A stretch of DNA of 64,000 nucleotides from JACMLD01 sp044223995 (GCA_044223995.1 JBGALE010000007.1:186001-250000), one strand, 5' to 3'. Positions 53,301 through 63,392 are shown, counted from the first letter of the stretch. The notes: generated from the letters alone by a model not told the origin. Numbers and translations: made by a program.

Positions 53301-56300
53301 ACAATCATTTTCAAATCATCATCTGCATTTTTCCCCTTAAATATTGATACCTGCTTTTTTACCTGCAGCGGTCGGCCCAGTCCATCCATGAATGTGATAG
53401 TATTGATATCATCGCTGTATTCAGGATCGTAGTGATGGGTAATGGCGTATGGCACATTGGCTTCCGGGTGATATTCAAAGGCAATCGTATAAGGCCTTCC
53501 CGCCGCCAGTTCATAAGGGCCGGTAACGGAAATGATACGCCCCCTGTTGTCGATGCCAATATGCACCTGTTCATTTTGCATGCTGGTGGTGCTGATAACA
53601 TTGCCAAAACGGAATTCATAAGCAGTACTGTCCGTATAACCGTAAGCATCGGTTGTTTTTATAATGCGGTTGTGAATAACATTATCATACTGGTAACTGT
53701 AAAACATGCGCTCCCCCTTGTAATTGGCAGGCCGCAGCATTTTAACCATGTTGCCATACGTATCATATTCAAGATTATATTTTGCCGATGTTCCATCAGC
53801 AAGGAATTGATTGATCTGGATAACATGCCCCTTATCATCAATATTGGTAGTTCGTTTTCTCTTAACACCTTCCACCGTGGTTACTTCAATGGATGAAGGA
53901 ACGTCTTTTATGTATAGGGGATCGTTGTCGTGGTAAGTAACAACCGCTATCTGAAGATCCTGCTGGCTGCCATCGCCGATATCGCTTATCTTGATAATAT
54001 TCCCCAGCGTATCGTAATCATAATGCATGAAAGTGCTGGCACCCGCAACAGCATTTCCCTCGTAAAACAATTTATCGGTTTGAACCAGCGCCGGAAATAC
54101 AACACTGTCGGCCACATTTCTCAGTTCATAACTATTCTTTGTCTGGGTGAAGATATTCCCCGCTGCATCCCGCAATGATTCGGTTTTTAAAAGACCCTTT
54201 ACATAATAATTATCGTTCAGGAATAATTCTTCTGTACTTCTGTAAACAGCATTATTCGATACTGTATTCAGTTGTTTGGTTATAACCGTATCAAAACCAT
54301 AAAACTCCCGTTCGCGGCGGTTATAATGTCCTCCTTTATAGGTGAAACTTGTGCGCATGGTATCTGCACCATCGCCCTTCACACCATCAAAGACTTCCAG
54401 GTCTTTCATTACCCACACAGTCTGCGGCATATCATACGTGCTGCCCAATTGTTCATAGTCTACGGTGAAAGAGGAACCCATAGGACACTGAACCCTGCGC
54501 AGCATATTGGTACGGCCTATCAGGGATTTCCTTACAGAAAGATCGCCGTCACCGGAAGAGTACACAAGATCAGGAAAGCCATCGCCATCAATATCCAATA
54601 CCTGGTCGTTCTGTCCCGATACCGCATGGCCGATATTAAAGGATGGGTTGATACATATCTTCAGGCCTATAATGAAAATGTCTATGGGAATAGTGAAAGC
54701 AACGTTGACAGATTCACCTGTAGACAAAGTTTTATTAATGCTGCTGGCGCCTTTCCATGCAACAGGAGCAGCAAACCCATTGCCCGTATTCAATTGCACC
54801 ATTAATGCACCTGAAGTGGTGAGTTTATCAGGCAATCCGTCGCCGTTTATATCCAGCAAAGCTGTATTTGTGTTGCTTTCGGATCGGGAAATTCCAACAC
54901 CTGCCTGCAGGGTGCTTTCATAAATATTTACGCCCAGCCCTGCATTAAAACTGAGTGTGTTGTTTTTTTCTATATCCTGGAAATTCCAGTTTTCGGGATC
55001 TGTAAATGTATACCCGAGGTTAAGGGCAACTGTTCCATTTTTATAAACCCGGTCTGGTAAGCCATCGCCGTTCATATCAATCCATGAAGAATTGGATACA
55101 TCGTCATTATTGTTGATGCCTCCGCTAAATGCAACACCAATAGATGAATTGGCATTGTTGTGTTCATTGCGGGCGCCATTCTTTGTTTTGCTGTTGTGTG
55201 CATTCGGTGAACCGCTGTGGTTGTTATTGTTGGCCGAAGCCCTTGGAAATACACCACCCAGGCTTAGCCCCAGTGATGTACCATTGCTATTGACCGACCC
55301 CAGTAAATTAGTCCGGCCCTTTTGCTCCAGTCCTCCATTGGGCAACGTGTACTGGACATCATTGATATGAATAATATCCGGGTATTCATCACCATTGATA
55401 TCCATCATATCAAGCATGGTAACATTCGAAGCGTCGGAATAACCAAAATCGAGAACAACGCCCAGGGAAATACTGTTGACTTCCGATTGTTCAATCTTCG
55501 ATACTGCACTCAATGAAGCGCCAGTGCTGAGCATAAGGCTGTCGACTGATACATCATGCATGAACAACCTGGCACTGCTCATTGTATTCGCAGAGACGAA
55601 AACTGAACTGTCCCTGCCAACCCATGATTTCTTTTGACCATTCCCGTAGAGTGAAACAAAATCTGACCTGGAAGGGTTAGGTACATTTTTTAATGAAGCC
55701 GTGTCCTGCCGGTAACGGGCTGTGTCCTGCAGGATACTGCGATAGTTCACAGATACTGTATCAACCTCACCATAATTTAATTTTGCCTGGTCAAGCGGCC
55801 CATCCCCTTTATTGCCCGCAAACGAAAACTGGCCCCATCCCCTGAATTCAGCACTCAGTGAATCTTTATTTGAATTGGTATACAATCCTGCTCTCAATGT
55901 ATCCAGCAGCACCTGGTGCACTGTGTTATATACAGCAGAATCATGAACCGAAGTATCCCTGACAAGCACTATAGTATCTTTTCTGCTGATGATACCGGGG
56001 ATTTGAAGCTTTAGCGCAAATTTTTTTCCCTCCGTGTGATACTCCGGGAAAATCGGTACACCTGCCGGAAGAATAATGGGTATACTATCCGGGTGATTGA
56101 CAATTTTTCCCTTGTCCAGTTGAATAAGCCTTTTTGCATATATGGTATCAGGGCCCTTCAGCGTAAATACCAATACACCACTGGTATCAGCACTGCCGGA
56201 AATATCGGGGTAAATGATAAGACTGTCTCTTGCTGATTTTTGCAAAACGGTAGTTGGTATCAACCATGTGTTGTAGTTATTATTCTCGGGGACAATGGAT

Positions 56301-59300
56301 CCCTTCAGGCTAACCGGGTTGTTGGTAACGGTATCTATAAAAACTAATTCATAGTTGGGCAACCATTGCACTGCAGTACGATCAATATATGAATCGGCGT
56401 GTACTTTAAAATTAAGAACATCATCCTTCGTTACATTAAATACAATGGTATCCGGCGCACCAGTTGATGTTACATTTCCAGGAAATATTTTTTTAAAAAC
56501 TTCTTTGCTGGTTCCAAGTTTATTGGTGGATATAACCTGCAGTTCCACGGTATCCGAAGTAATCCCTTTTGTAAAGTCTCCAAATATCTTAATGGCGCCA
56601 GTCTTTGCAATACCCAATGGCTGGATACCGCTTATGATAAAATCTTCAGACGCACGGTAATGGCTGCTGATTTTATTGTTGGCATCCACAGCAGGTGAAA
56701 CAGGTGTTATATAATCAATGGCCGGATCCCAGTTCACTTCATCATTTTCACCGTTATAAATGGATTGCAACCGGAAATAAACCCGATCGCCTTTTTTTAC
56801 CGCGAGCGCATTAACACCTGCAGGTGTTTTGATAGTAAAATCCCCTGCGGGAATCAGGGTACTCCAAATGATACCACCACGCAATTGAATGCTTGCCCTT
56901 ACACCATCTTCTTTTTTTGAACGCAGGCTATCGGCCACCCTGATCAAATGGAGTGGGCCATTGATTGAAATGGTTCCGTCAAATGGCGCTGTCCAGAAAC
57001 GGACAATGTCCTGGAGTGGAAATTCACTCTCCTGTTTTCGCTGCAATGCAGTATCAGGTGCGAAGAAAGATTTATCCACCGGCCCACCGAGGAATAAAGG
57101 GTTGGGTGTTCTTGTACTTGCAATGTCAAATTCGGGATCACCATTTGCATTAATATGATTGAAAAAGACCTGTCCGTTTGATGCAATGTCCATTAATCCA
57201 TCGCCATTGAAATCGGAAAAGAAAACATTGGTCCTTGATGTAGTGCTTGCATGATTATAACCAAAGAACGACATACCGCCCGGCATTATCTGTATACCCC
57301 CCGAAAATGTAAGCGCAACACCCGCGCTGAAATCATTAACGCCAGTGATGGGTTTCAGATCGCCAAACATGGCCGCCACCCCTAAATTGGCACGATAAAA
57401 TAATTTATTATCCTTTTTCATTACTTTATCCGGCAGGCCATCACCATTGATGTCTATCATACTCACAAGGCCTTCATTGCTGCTGTGATCAAATTCAAAG
57501 CTGCCGCCAACGGTTCCCTCCTTGCTCCAAACATCTTCCATCAATCCTATCGTCAGCGCCAGCCCGCCACCAATACTGTTTGTTTTTTCTGTACTCAGTG
57601 CAGAATTTTGCCCGGTAAAACCGGGAATCGGGTTCACGATGCCGCCACTGATATTATCATTCGGTACCGACCATTTTTTTACTTCCCCCAGCGGCACAAA
57701 CCCTGCAGGTGAATTAACGTCATCATAGTAATCCAGTGAGTGCGTATAAAAAATATTCCCCGCATCATCCAGTTCACTGATACTGTTCAGCAATGTTTTA
57801 TAAAAAGCGCCCTGCTGGTATTTCAATTCATAGCTTCTTATTACCTGGCCATTCAGGTTAATGGTTATTGTACGCAGCAAATCTGCTGTTACCATTTTGA
57901 ATCCCATCCGGCAATCAATCATCACATCTTTTCGCCTCGGTTCACCCAACTGCCTGTCCCTGGTAAATACAATACTGTAAGGCCCATCCTGGGCACTTGT
58001 TCCGGTATAAAATATTTTACCGATATACAATTGCTGCCCGTTGGTGATATTGTTTCCGGTTACGCCGGGATCTTTTACAATATCATATAGGTAATGCTCA
58101 CAATTATCATCAGGATCTTTTGTCTGCACCAGTGCCCAGTAAGAAATATTGCCCCTGCCATCTTTTAAAACGGCTGAATCAACAACATTTTTTCCGGGCA
58201 GGCCACCATAAAAACTTCTCACACCTTTTTTATTGACTACCTCCCACCAGTACTTATCAGGCGATGTGCCGTGCCGGATAATTTTATCAAAACTTCCTTC
58301 TACCCTGGGATAGAATTGTTTTTCAGAACTTCGTTTCACCAATGCCCCCCTGTTGGCAGTCGGCGCGAGTTGTTCACCACTTAAAGAATATGTTTCCGTT
58401 TCCAGACTTGGATCGTAATGTGGTACGCCCCAGCGCGAATCAACAGTGATAAATGGTATTGACAGGTTCCAACCCATGCCCATCCACCCATTGCCTTCGT
58501 CATTGCTATAGTGCAGGCTTAGCTCCGGTTCCATACCCTGGCGGCCCGCCGGTAATTTCAGACCAAATGAAAAAGAAGCATTGCCCCTGCTGTTGGAAAC
58601 AGGAGGTTGTATGATTACTATGCCCTCAGAAGGATTGGCGGGTTTGAAATCTTTGATGGATGTAGGTGTGTATCCATTGGTAGCAGGCGACTCCGGCACT
58701 TTAATGATCCCGTTGATCATATCCGTAAAATGCAGGGTATGCGATAAAACAACGCCCGCATGTACGATAACGGAATCCATTGGCAACTCCATCCATTTTC
58801 TTGCCTGCTCATCAAAATAATATGTACGTATATCCGCTGCGGTATATCCGTCCGGTATCAATGTACTGTCAAACGGGATACTTAGCTGGACATTTTTTTT
58901 AAACTGGCTGCCATGTGGTAAAAAACGATAGCCCGGTGAACCTGCAGTAACATTTACCATATCCGGATCATGTGCAGGAAGATCAATATCTCTTAATGCG
59001 GTTATAGAAATGCGTTTATTCAATGATACTGCCTGTGCCGGAATTTGTACAGACGTGACAGTTTTATTACGCGCAAGCGATAATGACAATCCTTGTGATG
59101 GGATGTACAAACCTGCATTCCTCCATCCCTTTTCTTCATGCAGGTACACCTGGTCGGCTGTTTGGTGTTTTATAAAAACAATTTCCCTGGTTATCATTTC
59201 TCCATCCGGCAGTATGGCTTTCAGCGAAGATTTAAAAGGATTGTTTAACAGGTTAGGAAGTACAGCTTCAAATTCGCCATTGTATACCGGTATTACCTGC

Positions 59301-60010
59301 TCCCCGCAGGTTAGTTGCACAATACTATTGGCAGCATTGGCATATTTGGCAGGTAGTGTAATAATACCTTTTACATACACCTGGTTGTCATAATAACTAC
59401 TGTCGGCCTGGTTCAAGATAATCGCCGGCTTTGAAACAGGTTGCTCTTCAAAATGGATGGCCAGCTTTCTTACTTCGTAATGATAGGCGGCATTTGCCGG
59501 GAGGGAAAACCGTACCACATTATCGCCTTCGTGCAGTATGGATACAGGTATAACATCTTTTTGTGCGCTCCAGGCGTTTTTCAATGTTACAAAATGTCCG
59601 CCCACCGCCTGCGATTCATTAATGCTCCGGGCTACGGATAAATGATTGGTGACACCGTACAATTCGTACGAGAGGTAAACAGCCGCGTTATTCGAAGGAA
59701 TATGCGGCACCCTGATATGAAAAATATTATCAAATGGATTGTCCGCAGGCTTTTTGTCCGTTGTTCCAATATATCCGTAGGAAAGATCAGCATAACACAC
59801 AGTTGTTTTTCCGTAGGATTTTTTTATGCCTGTTCCAGTATTATTTGTTTCGCCGGCATTATCTTTCTCAGCAGTAAGCGGGTCGGTGAAAGGTGAATAG
59901 AATTGCCTGTCCGTGATCGCCTGGTGAACAGATCCCTGGTAGCCGCCCGCCAGGAAATATAACATCACAACGGATGCACCAAAAATGACGCTTTTAATAA
60001 TGAACTGCAT
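50327..60010 (-). CDS. Giant SpvB/TcdB-middle/RHS protein with a deaminase-like toxin tip
   Basis: A 3227-residue secreted protein combining the TcB and TcC components of insecticidal Tc toxins in one chain, without TcA. Signal peptide at 1-31; an N-terminal beta-sandwich region with a ZU5-like stretch (about 300-430); SpvB domain (about 465-790, 'GNASFSFGLKLPAGRQGMEPELSLHYSNDEGNGWMGMGWNLSIP'); VCBS/FG-GAP repeats (about 850-960 and 1525-1810, e.g. DINGDGLPDK); a TcdB-middle-like piece (about 1835); YD/RHS repeats to about 2950; RHS core 'ELDAETGLYYYGARYYN' and 'DPDG' at 3014-3017. The 210-residue tip has His3084-Ser-Glu and Cys3128-x2-Cys3131 as in deaminases. Probably a polymorphic toxin; target unknown. 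Confidence 0.93.
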   Translation of the reverse strand: MQFIIKSVIFGASVVMLYFLAGGYQGSVHQAITDRQFYSPFTDPLTAEKDNAGETNNTGTGIKKSYGKTTVCYADLSYGYIGTTDKKPADNPFDNIFHIRVPHIPSNNAAVYLSYELYGVTNHLSVARSINESQAVGGHFVTLKNAWSAQKDVIPVSILHEGDNVVRFSLPANAAYHYEVRKLAIHFEEQPVSKPAIILNQADSSYYDNQVYVKGIITLPAKYANAANSIVQLTCGEQVIPVYNGEFEAVLPNLLNNPFKSSLKAILPDGEMITREIVFIKHQTADQVYLHEEKGWRNAGLYIPSQGLSLSLARNKTVTSVQIPAQAVSLNKRISITALRDIDLPAHDPDMVNVTAGSPGYRFLPHGSQFKKNVQLSIPFDSTLIPDGYTAADIRTYYFDEQARKWMELPMDSVIVHAGVVLSHTLHFTDMINGIIKVPESPATNGYTPTSIKDFKPANPSEGIVIIQPPVSNSRGNASFSFGLKLPAGRQGMEPELSLHYSNDEGNGWMGMGWNLSIPFITVDSRWGVPHYDPSLETETYSLSGEQLAPTANRGALVKRSSEKQFYPRVEGSFDKIIRHGTSPDKYWWEVVNKKGVRSFYGGLPGKNVVDSAVLKDGRGNISYWALVQTKDPDDNCEHYLYDIVKDPGVTGNNITNGQQLYIGKIFYTGTSAQDGPYSIVFTRDRQLGEPRRKDVMIDCRMGFKMVTADLLRTITINLNGQVIRSYELKYQQGAFYKTLLNSISELDDAGNIFYTHSLDYYDDVNSPAGFVPLGEVKKWSVPNDNISGGIVNPIPGFTGQNSALSTEKTNSIGGGLALTIGLMEDVWSKEGTVGGSFEFDHSSNEGLVSMIDINGDGLPDKVMKKDNKLFYRANLGVAAMFGDLKPITGVNDFSAGVALTFSGGIQIMPGGMSFFGYNHASTTSRTNVFFSDFNGDGLMDIASNGQVFFNHINANGDPEFDIASTRTPNPLFLGGPVDKSFFAPDTALQRKQESEFPLQDIVRFWTAPFDGTISINGPLHLIRVADSLRSKKEDGVRASIQLRGGIIWSTLIPAGDFTIKTPAGVNALAVKKGDRVYFRLQSIYNGENDEVNWDPAIDYITPVSPAVDANNKISSHYRASEDFIISGIQPLGIAKTGAIKIFGDFTKGITSDTVELQVISTNKLGTSKEVFKKIFPGNVTSTGAPDTIVFNVTKDDVLNFKVHADSYIDRTAVQWLPNYELVFIDTVTNNPVSLKGSIVPENNNYNTWLIPTTVLQKSARDSLIIYPDISGSADTSGVLVFTLKGPDTIYAKRLIQLDKGKIVNHPDSIPIILPAGVPIFPEYHTEGKKFALKLQIPGIISRKDTIVLVRDTSVHDSAVYNTVHQVLLDTLRAGLYTNSNKDSLSAEFRGWGQFSFAGNKGDGPLDQAKLNYGEVDTVSVNYRSILQDTARYRQDTASLKNVPNPSRSDFVSLYGNGQKKSWVGRDSSVFVSANTMSSARLFMHDVSVDSLMLSTGASLSAVSKIEQSEVNSISLGVVLDFGYSDASNVTMLDMMDINGDEYPDIIHINDVQYTLPNGGLEQKGRTNLLGSVNSNGTSLGLSLGGVFPRASANNNNHSGSPNAHNSKTKNGARNEHNNANSSIGVAFSGGINNNDDVSNSSWIDMNGDGLPDRVYKNGTVALNLGYTFTDPENWNFQDIEKNNTLSFNAGLGVNIYESTLQAGVGISRSESNTNTALLDINGDGLPDKLTTSGALMVQLNTGNGFAAPVAWKGASSINKTLSTGESVNVAFTIPIDIFIIGLKICINPSFNIGHAVSGQNDQVLDIDGDGFPDLVYSSGDGDLSVRKSLIGRTNMLRRVQCPMGSSFTVDYEQLGSTYDMPQTVWVMKDLEVFDGVKGDGADTMRTSFTYKGGHYNRREREFYGFDTVITKQLNTVSNNAVYRSTEELFLNDNYYVKGLLKTESLRDAAGNIFTQTKNSYELRNVADSVVFPALVQTDKLFYEGNAVAGASTFMHYDYDTLGNIIKISDIGDGSQQDLQIAVVTYHDNDPLYIKDVPSSIEVTTVEGVKRKRTTNIDDKGHVIQINQFLADGTSAKYNLEYDTYGNMVKMLRPANYKGERMFYSYQYDNVIHNRIIKTTDAYGYTDSTAYEFRFGNVISTTSMQNEQVHIGIDNRGRIISVTGPYELAAGRPYTIAFEYHPEANVPYAITHHYDPEYSDDINTITFMDGLGRPLQVKKQVSIFKGKNADDDLKMIVSGRVIYDAFGRVVKSYFPTTEALGTANINFSMVFGNINDITSYDVEDRVRSKKLADGATDSVVYNAVSNLLITQMTDALGNKMEKYDDVKGRQKIVKQFGGPDGTITTSYFYDALNELLRVEDNNKNKIVSTYDNFGRRLSVLHPDAGLTELNYDLAGNLLQKITPQIRKLVPNGGAIKYQYDHERIIDVDYPVQYQNKVSYAYGAPGSGDRAGRLILQKDASGGREFYYGKLGEITKEIRTVLVNTVFYTTYVSEQEFDTWNRIKKMTYPDGEAVTYQYNRSGGLLSIAGQKLGNSYYYVSQLGYDEFEDRVYLRYGNGTETHYAFDSLRRRLQLLQSSTASGRLMMNNRYSYDAVNNITGIINNTTAQQGKLGGHASQKYTYDNLYRLTNASGHYEGFKDTATYGLEMGYDNLNNIISKKLSNKAPPGNYQHTYSYGNAGPHQATQIGDKNCKYDLNGNLTVYGNTEYFWDEENRLMAVVDSGALNEYTYDAGGERVIKSSGGMQGTWLNGAPAGTINHFDNYTVYVSPYLVCRRTSFTKHIFIGSERVATKIGEGSFANISFPQSALTAGGVDYIKRAKQLQQDRISYYASLGISPGPPTNKLFYAEPQNTGIAAPVLVDSTAGNVPPGWPGDTTRPANGGPPIYVSPIPTNDSVKAGYGFRGTGHIYESNQYFYHADHIGSTAYVSNVVGEVGQHEEYVAFGETFFDEHSSTVSTPYLFNAKELDAETGLYYYGARYYNASTSGWLSVDPFAEDYPNTSPYAYVLNNPIAYFDPDGRVVVNVHLSRLPKGMEEYSDLAEEAMSYRLDPSGPGVEKSYNIAVFEFEKGGQIFTITAHSGEGHGHSERAAFEEAKSQGLVTYEPEGKKHTYRLAKGVTLPRIYTDRDACVSCSDLIERSVGKKVTKNETLVISAVSYGNRNDQESGGRTAVLRENRVAQGGFKDIGSFKDIIIREERLRRGIRRDAPPAIVQPETKRARVVPSKPKKQ

Positions 60011-60152
60011 AAATAGTTAGTTGTGTTTGGGCGATTTCAAAACAGGGCGGATTTTCGGTAAAAACCAATTGCCATAATTATTTGCAACTGCTAATCAGAT
60101 GCTCGCACACTACATTACTTGTCTCACAGGTTATCATTATTTAAAATGAAAC

Positions 60153-62093
60153 TCATTTTATTATAATCAGTTTCTTTGTCATGACTGATAACCCTGATTT
60201 TATCACTATATAATATACACCTGCAGCAGACAGGCTGTTGGTAAATAAATAATTCGCAAATCCTTGCGCCTGCCTCGTTAACACAAGGCTACCTTCTGAT
60301 GTATAGATCGACATATTGACATTGGATGGTTTACCCAGCATAATTTTCACATTGAATGTGCCACCCGAAGGGTTGGAATATACCATCGCAGAACTGATAG
60401 CCTCAGTTGCTGTGGCATTCACTGCAATATCTTTTACATAACTGCAACCATTTTTTGTGCAGGTCAATGTATACAAGCCCACCTGTTTAATATGTGCAAT
60501 GGGATCAGATGAAATAAAATTACCGGGGCCGCTCCACTGGTATTGTACGCCACTTTCCATTTGCTCGGCTGCATTGATTTGAAGTACCGAACCGGGAAAA
60601 AGTTCATAGCTGTCTGAAAGCGCAACCGGGTGGGGCGCATCTGCATTATTGATATAGAAAGAATCAGCATACACCTGCTGTCTTGCATCAGTTACTGTTA
60701 TTTGGTATTTACCAGCGTTGATTCCTGTTATGAAATCAGTTAATCCAGTGCTGGCAATCGTATGCTGAATATAGGTACCCGCATTGCTTTTTACCGTTAA
60801 TTGATAAGGAGACTGCCCACCCAGTACCTTTATTTTGAGTTCCCCCTTCCCTGCACTGGCACATATAGGATCAATGACACTTGCAGACAGCAATAGATCC
60901 TGTGCCACGATAAACGTGAAAATATTTTTCTTCGGCCCTGACCTGTTCCACGAAATATTGAAATGAGCCTGCCCTTTCGAATCGATGGAATTCATTTTTA
61001 TATACTGAACACCTTCCGAAGTAAAATCGCCAGTACCCGTACTGTCAATCGCCATCCAGTATACAGGTCTCGCCGGCAATGGCACATCCATTTGTTTGGT
61101 ATCAATCACCAGTTCTGTATCGAAGTGATAAGTAGTCCCATAAGTAACCAGCAACCACTTCCTGTTCAGCATAACAGGCACACCGGCTAATTTGGGCGCC
61201 TCCGACAAGGTCTTGTCATTGTCTCCCCACAAAAGAAAATGATTGTTGGCAGGATTAGATGGAACTGACATCGTAAGCAATCCGGGGCAATTGCTGCTTG
61301 CTGCTATCTTTTGTATCAAACCGGAAGAATCATCCCGCCCAATACCAGCTATATTATGATGATAGCTGGTGTATGTCTCCCCATCCCAAATGATATCACC
61401 GGAGCTGTTCATATAAGTAGCGCTCGGCTCAGTTAAAGTGATCCCATATTTAAGCGCCAGGTAAGAGGCCACCCTTAATCTTTCCTGCCGGTCCAATACC
61501 CGGTTGTATGCAATCATCTCCGGGATCAAACCATTGAAATTTGTAACCGGTAGTTTTGGCGCGGCCAGTGCCATTCCAATATTCCAGCTTTGCTCCGTTA
61601 CCGGTATGGTATCTTTTTGCTTCGACTGTGCATAGATATTCATCTTGGGCGCTGCGGGCAGGAGTACGGTATAATTCATGTATTTAAAGTCGTCGAGGTC
61701 TGCCATTCTCCGGCTGGTTAGCACAACCCTTGTTTTCTTATTCTTTTCAATACTCCAGATATGATTTTCTTTTGCAGAATCGGCGGACTGGTAAATGGTA
61801 AAATAAGTAGCGTTATCAATATTGTCATTGCCTAAAACAATGGAGAGGCGGTTACTTCCGTTCAGCAGGAAAGAAGGATGATAATTGATCCATCCCAAAT
61901 TATTGGATGTATTGGTCTTCAATGAAATGTTTGCAGCAATATTGCTCCGCAGGTAACAAGCTCCCCCGGTAGTATCTGCGATATACCATTGTGTTGGCCC
62001 CTTCACGCCACCCGGGGCAATGTTCGCGCCTGTTTGTGATTGGCAGGCAATCACGGTATAACAGGACATGACAAATAGAAATACTTTTTTCAT
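60153..62093 (-). CDS. T9SS-secreted protein with LamG-like domain
   Basis: A 646-residue secreted protein. Signal peptide (1-18), a concanavalin/LamG-like region (about 25-220, with the typical 'PEMIAYNRVLDRQERLRVASYLALKYGITL' ending), a beta-rich middle with PKD/SprB-like repeats (about 400-560, 'CASAGKGELKIKVLGGQSPYQLTV' and 'DARQQVYADSFYIN'), and a C-terminal type IX sorting domain (about 570-646, 'VYSNPSGGTFNVKIMLGKPSNVNMSIYTSEGSLV..' and 'GVYYIVIKSGLSVMTKKLIIIK'). It should be carried across the outer membrane by the Por machinery. It lies 142 bp before the RHS gene and 44 bp after the beta-barrel gene. Confidence 0.9.
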   Translation of the reverse strand: MKKVFLFVMSCYTVIACQSQTGANIAPGGVKGPTQWYIADTTGGACYLRSNIAANISLKTNTSNNLGWINYHPSFLLNGSNRLSIVLGNDNIDNATYFTIYQSADSAKENHIWSIEKNKKTRVVLTSRRMADLDDFKYMNYTVLLPAAPKMNIYAQSKQKDTIPVTEQSWNIGMALAAPKLPVTNFNGLIPEMIAYNRVLDRQERLRVASYLALKYGITLTEPSATYMNSSGDIIWDGETYTSYHHNIAGIGRDDSSGLIQKIAASSNCPGLLTMSVPSNPANNHFLLWGDNDKTLSEAPKLAGVPVMLNRKWLLVTYGTTYHFDTELVIDTKQMDVPLPARPVYWMAIDSTGTGDFTSEGVQYIKMNSIDSKGQAHFNISWNRSGPKKNIFTFIVAQDLLLSASVIDPICASAGKGELKIKVLGGQSPYQLTVKSNAGTYIQHTIASTGLTDFITGINAGKYQITVTDARQQVYADSFYINNADAPHPVALSDSYELFPGSVLQINAAEQMESGVQYQWSGPGNFISSDPIAHIKQVGLYTLTCTKNGCSYVKDIAVNATATEAISSAMVYSNPSGGTFNVKIMLGKPSNVNMSIYTSEGSLVLTRQAQGFANYLFTNSLSAAGVYYIVIKSGLSVMTKKLIIIK

Positions 62094-62137
62094 TAGTCAA
62101 TTTTCTTCTTTCTAAAGGGCAACAATTTTTTCCCGGG

Positions 62138-62920
62138 CTAACTTCTCGGTTTTCTTATGATGAGGACAGATTTCTTTGGGTAGCTGCTGAAAAATTCCCA
62201 GCCGAGTGTAAACTGGATGCTCTTGTTGGTATTTTTATTTTCAATAAAATTATAAGCGTTGACTTCGGTTTTCACCACATCCGTCAGTCCATAATAATAC
62301 CTCACTTCAATATTGAGCCCCGCGCCTCTTATTTCATAACCCAGGTGAGCAGTGACGCCGGCATAATTTTGTCCTTTCAATACATTCCTTAATTGCTGTT
62401 GTTGTTCCAGGTCGGTACCGAAAGCGGGCATCTTGCCAGATCCACCGGAGGTGTAAATAATGTTTTCCGGAGCGATATTGATCCCAACCTGCGGGCCAAC
62501 ACCAATGTTCAGGCCATGCAGGCCATCATGCCTTCTTTCAAAAGGATATATTTTTATTAAAAGGGGAAGATTGATATAGCGGTAATTGAATTGCATTTTA
62601 TAATTAAAATCCTTTTCAATATTGTTAAACAACAGATCGCTTCCCTGCTGTGAATACAGAACATCAAGATTGATAGAAGCAATCGTATTTTTAAGCTCCC
62701 AGTTTACGCCCACTCCTGCAGTAAACCCTGTTTTCTGTTTTTTATTCAATGTATAGTTTAAAAAAAATGGTTCACTGAGAATCGTTGTCTCGAGATCATT
62801 TATCTCAGAATAGTTTGCCCCGCCTTTTATACTTAGCCTTACACCATCGAAACGCTGCGCATTGGCAAAATTGGAAACCATACTGCATAGCAGTACTAAC
62901 CTAAAAAAGGATGTATTCAT
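62138..62920 (-). CDS. Outer membrane beta-barrel protein (PorT-like)
   Basis: A 260-residue predicted outer membrane barrel. Signal peptide (cleaved after ANA), an 'RLSIKGGANYSEIND' first strand typical of OMP_b-brl_2 / PorT-like proteins, alternating strands such as 'NTIASINLDVLYSQQGSDLLF' and 'MQFNYRYINLPLLIKIYPF', and the C-terminal 'KSIQFTLGWEFFSSYPKKSVL'. PorT is an auxiliary part of the T9SS system; this may be an accessory barrel for the neighbouring secreted protein. It is the first gene of the co-directional group, 44 bp before the T9SS cargo gene. Confidence 0.8.
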   Translation of the reverse strand: MNTSFFRLVLLCSMVSNFANAQRFDGVRLSIKGGANYSEINDLETTILSEPFFLNYTLNKKQKTGFTAGVGVNWELKNTIASINLDVLYSQQGSDLLFNNIEKDFNYKMQFNYRYINLPLLIKIYPFERRHDGLHGLNIGVGPQVGINIAPENIIYTSGGSGKMPAFGTDLEQQQQLRNVLKGQNYAGVTAHLGYEIRGAGLNIEVRYYYGLTDVVKTEVNAYNFIENKNTNKSIQFTLGWEFFSSYPKKSVLIIRKPRS

Positions 62921-63338
62921 AAAATGGCATTTATTGTCGTAAGAAAAGGGGTCGACAGAGGATACCGAAAGGCTACTAATGAACGAATAAGCAAATACTA
63001 TAATAAAAAAGGGGATTCTGACCTGGAATAACTCAATGGGATATAAGCCGGTGTATACCAGGTTGGGTATTTCACAATAGCGCTACTAAAAATTACTTAA
63101 AGAATAGAATGGGTAAATACGGAGGAGAAAGAAAGATTGTTACTGGCTGTTAGTCTTGGTTTTGGCTATTGGGGCTATTCCTGTTTCCTGAAAGACAAGA
63201 TACTTATAAATCTCATACAACCTAAAATATTTTTTCAAACTAATAAATTTCTCTTGCTTCTAATCGTAGTACAATGCACCATCAGCCATTTTTATTGATT
63301 CAAAACAACTATTTCATTGGCGATCCTACTTGTTGCAT
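62921..63338. other. Gene-free region upstream of the RHS cluster
   Basis: No credible coding sequence. It is AT-rich and should contain the promoter for the minus-strand group starting at 62920. I see no palindrome or repeat comparable with the neighbouring block at 63393. Confidence 0.5.
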
Positions 63339-63392
63339 ACCCAAATCGCAGGTTACCATTCCCGTTACTTTGAGACAATCCCTTTTATTCCC

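Noticed and set aside
54272..54805. 177-codon plus-strand frame inside the RHS gene
   Set aside because: Antisense to the TcdB-middle-like segment and without independent signs of coding.
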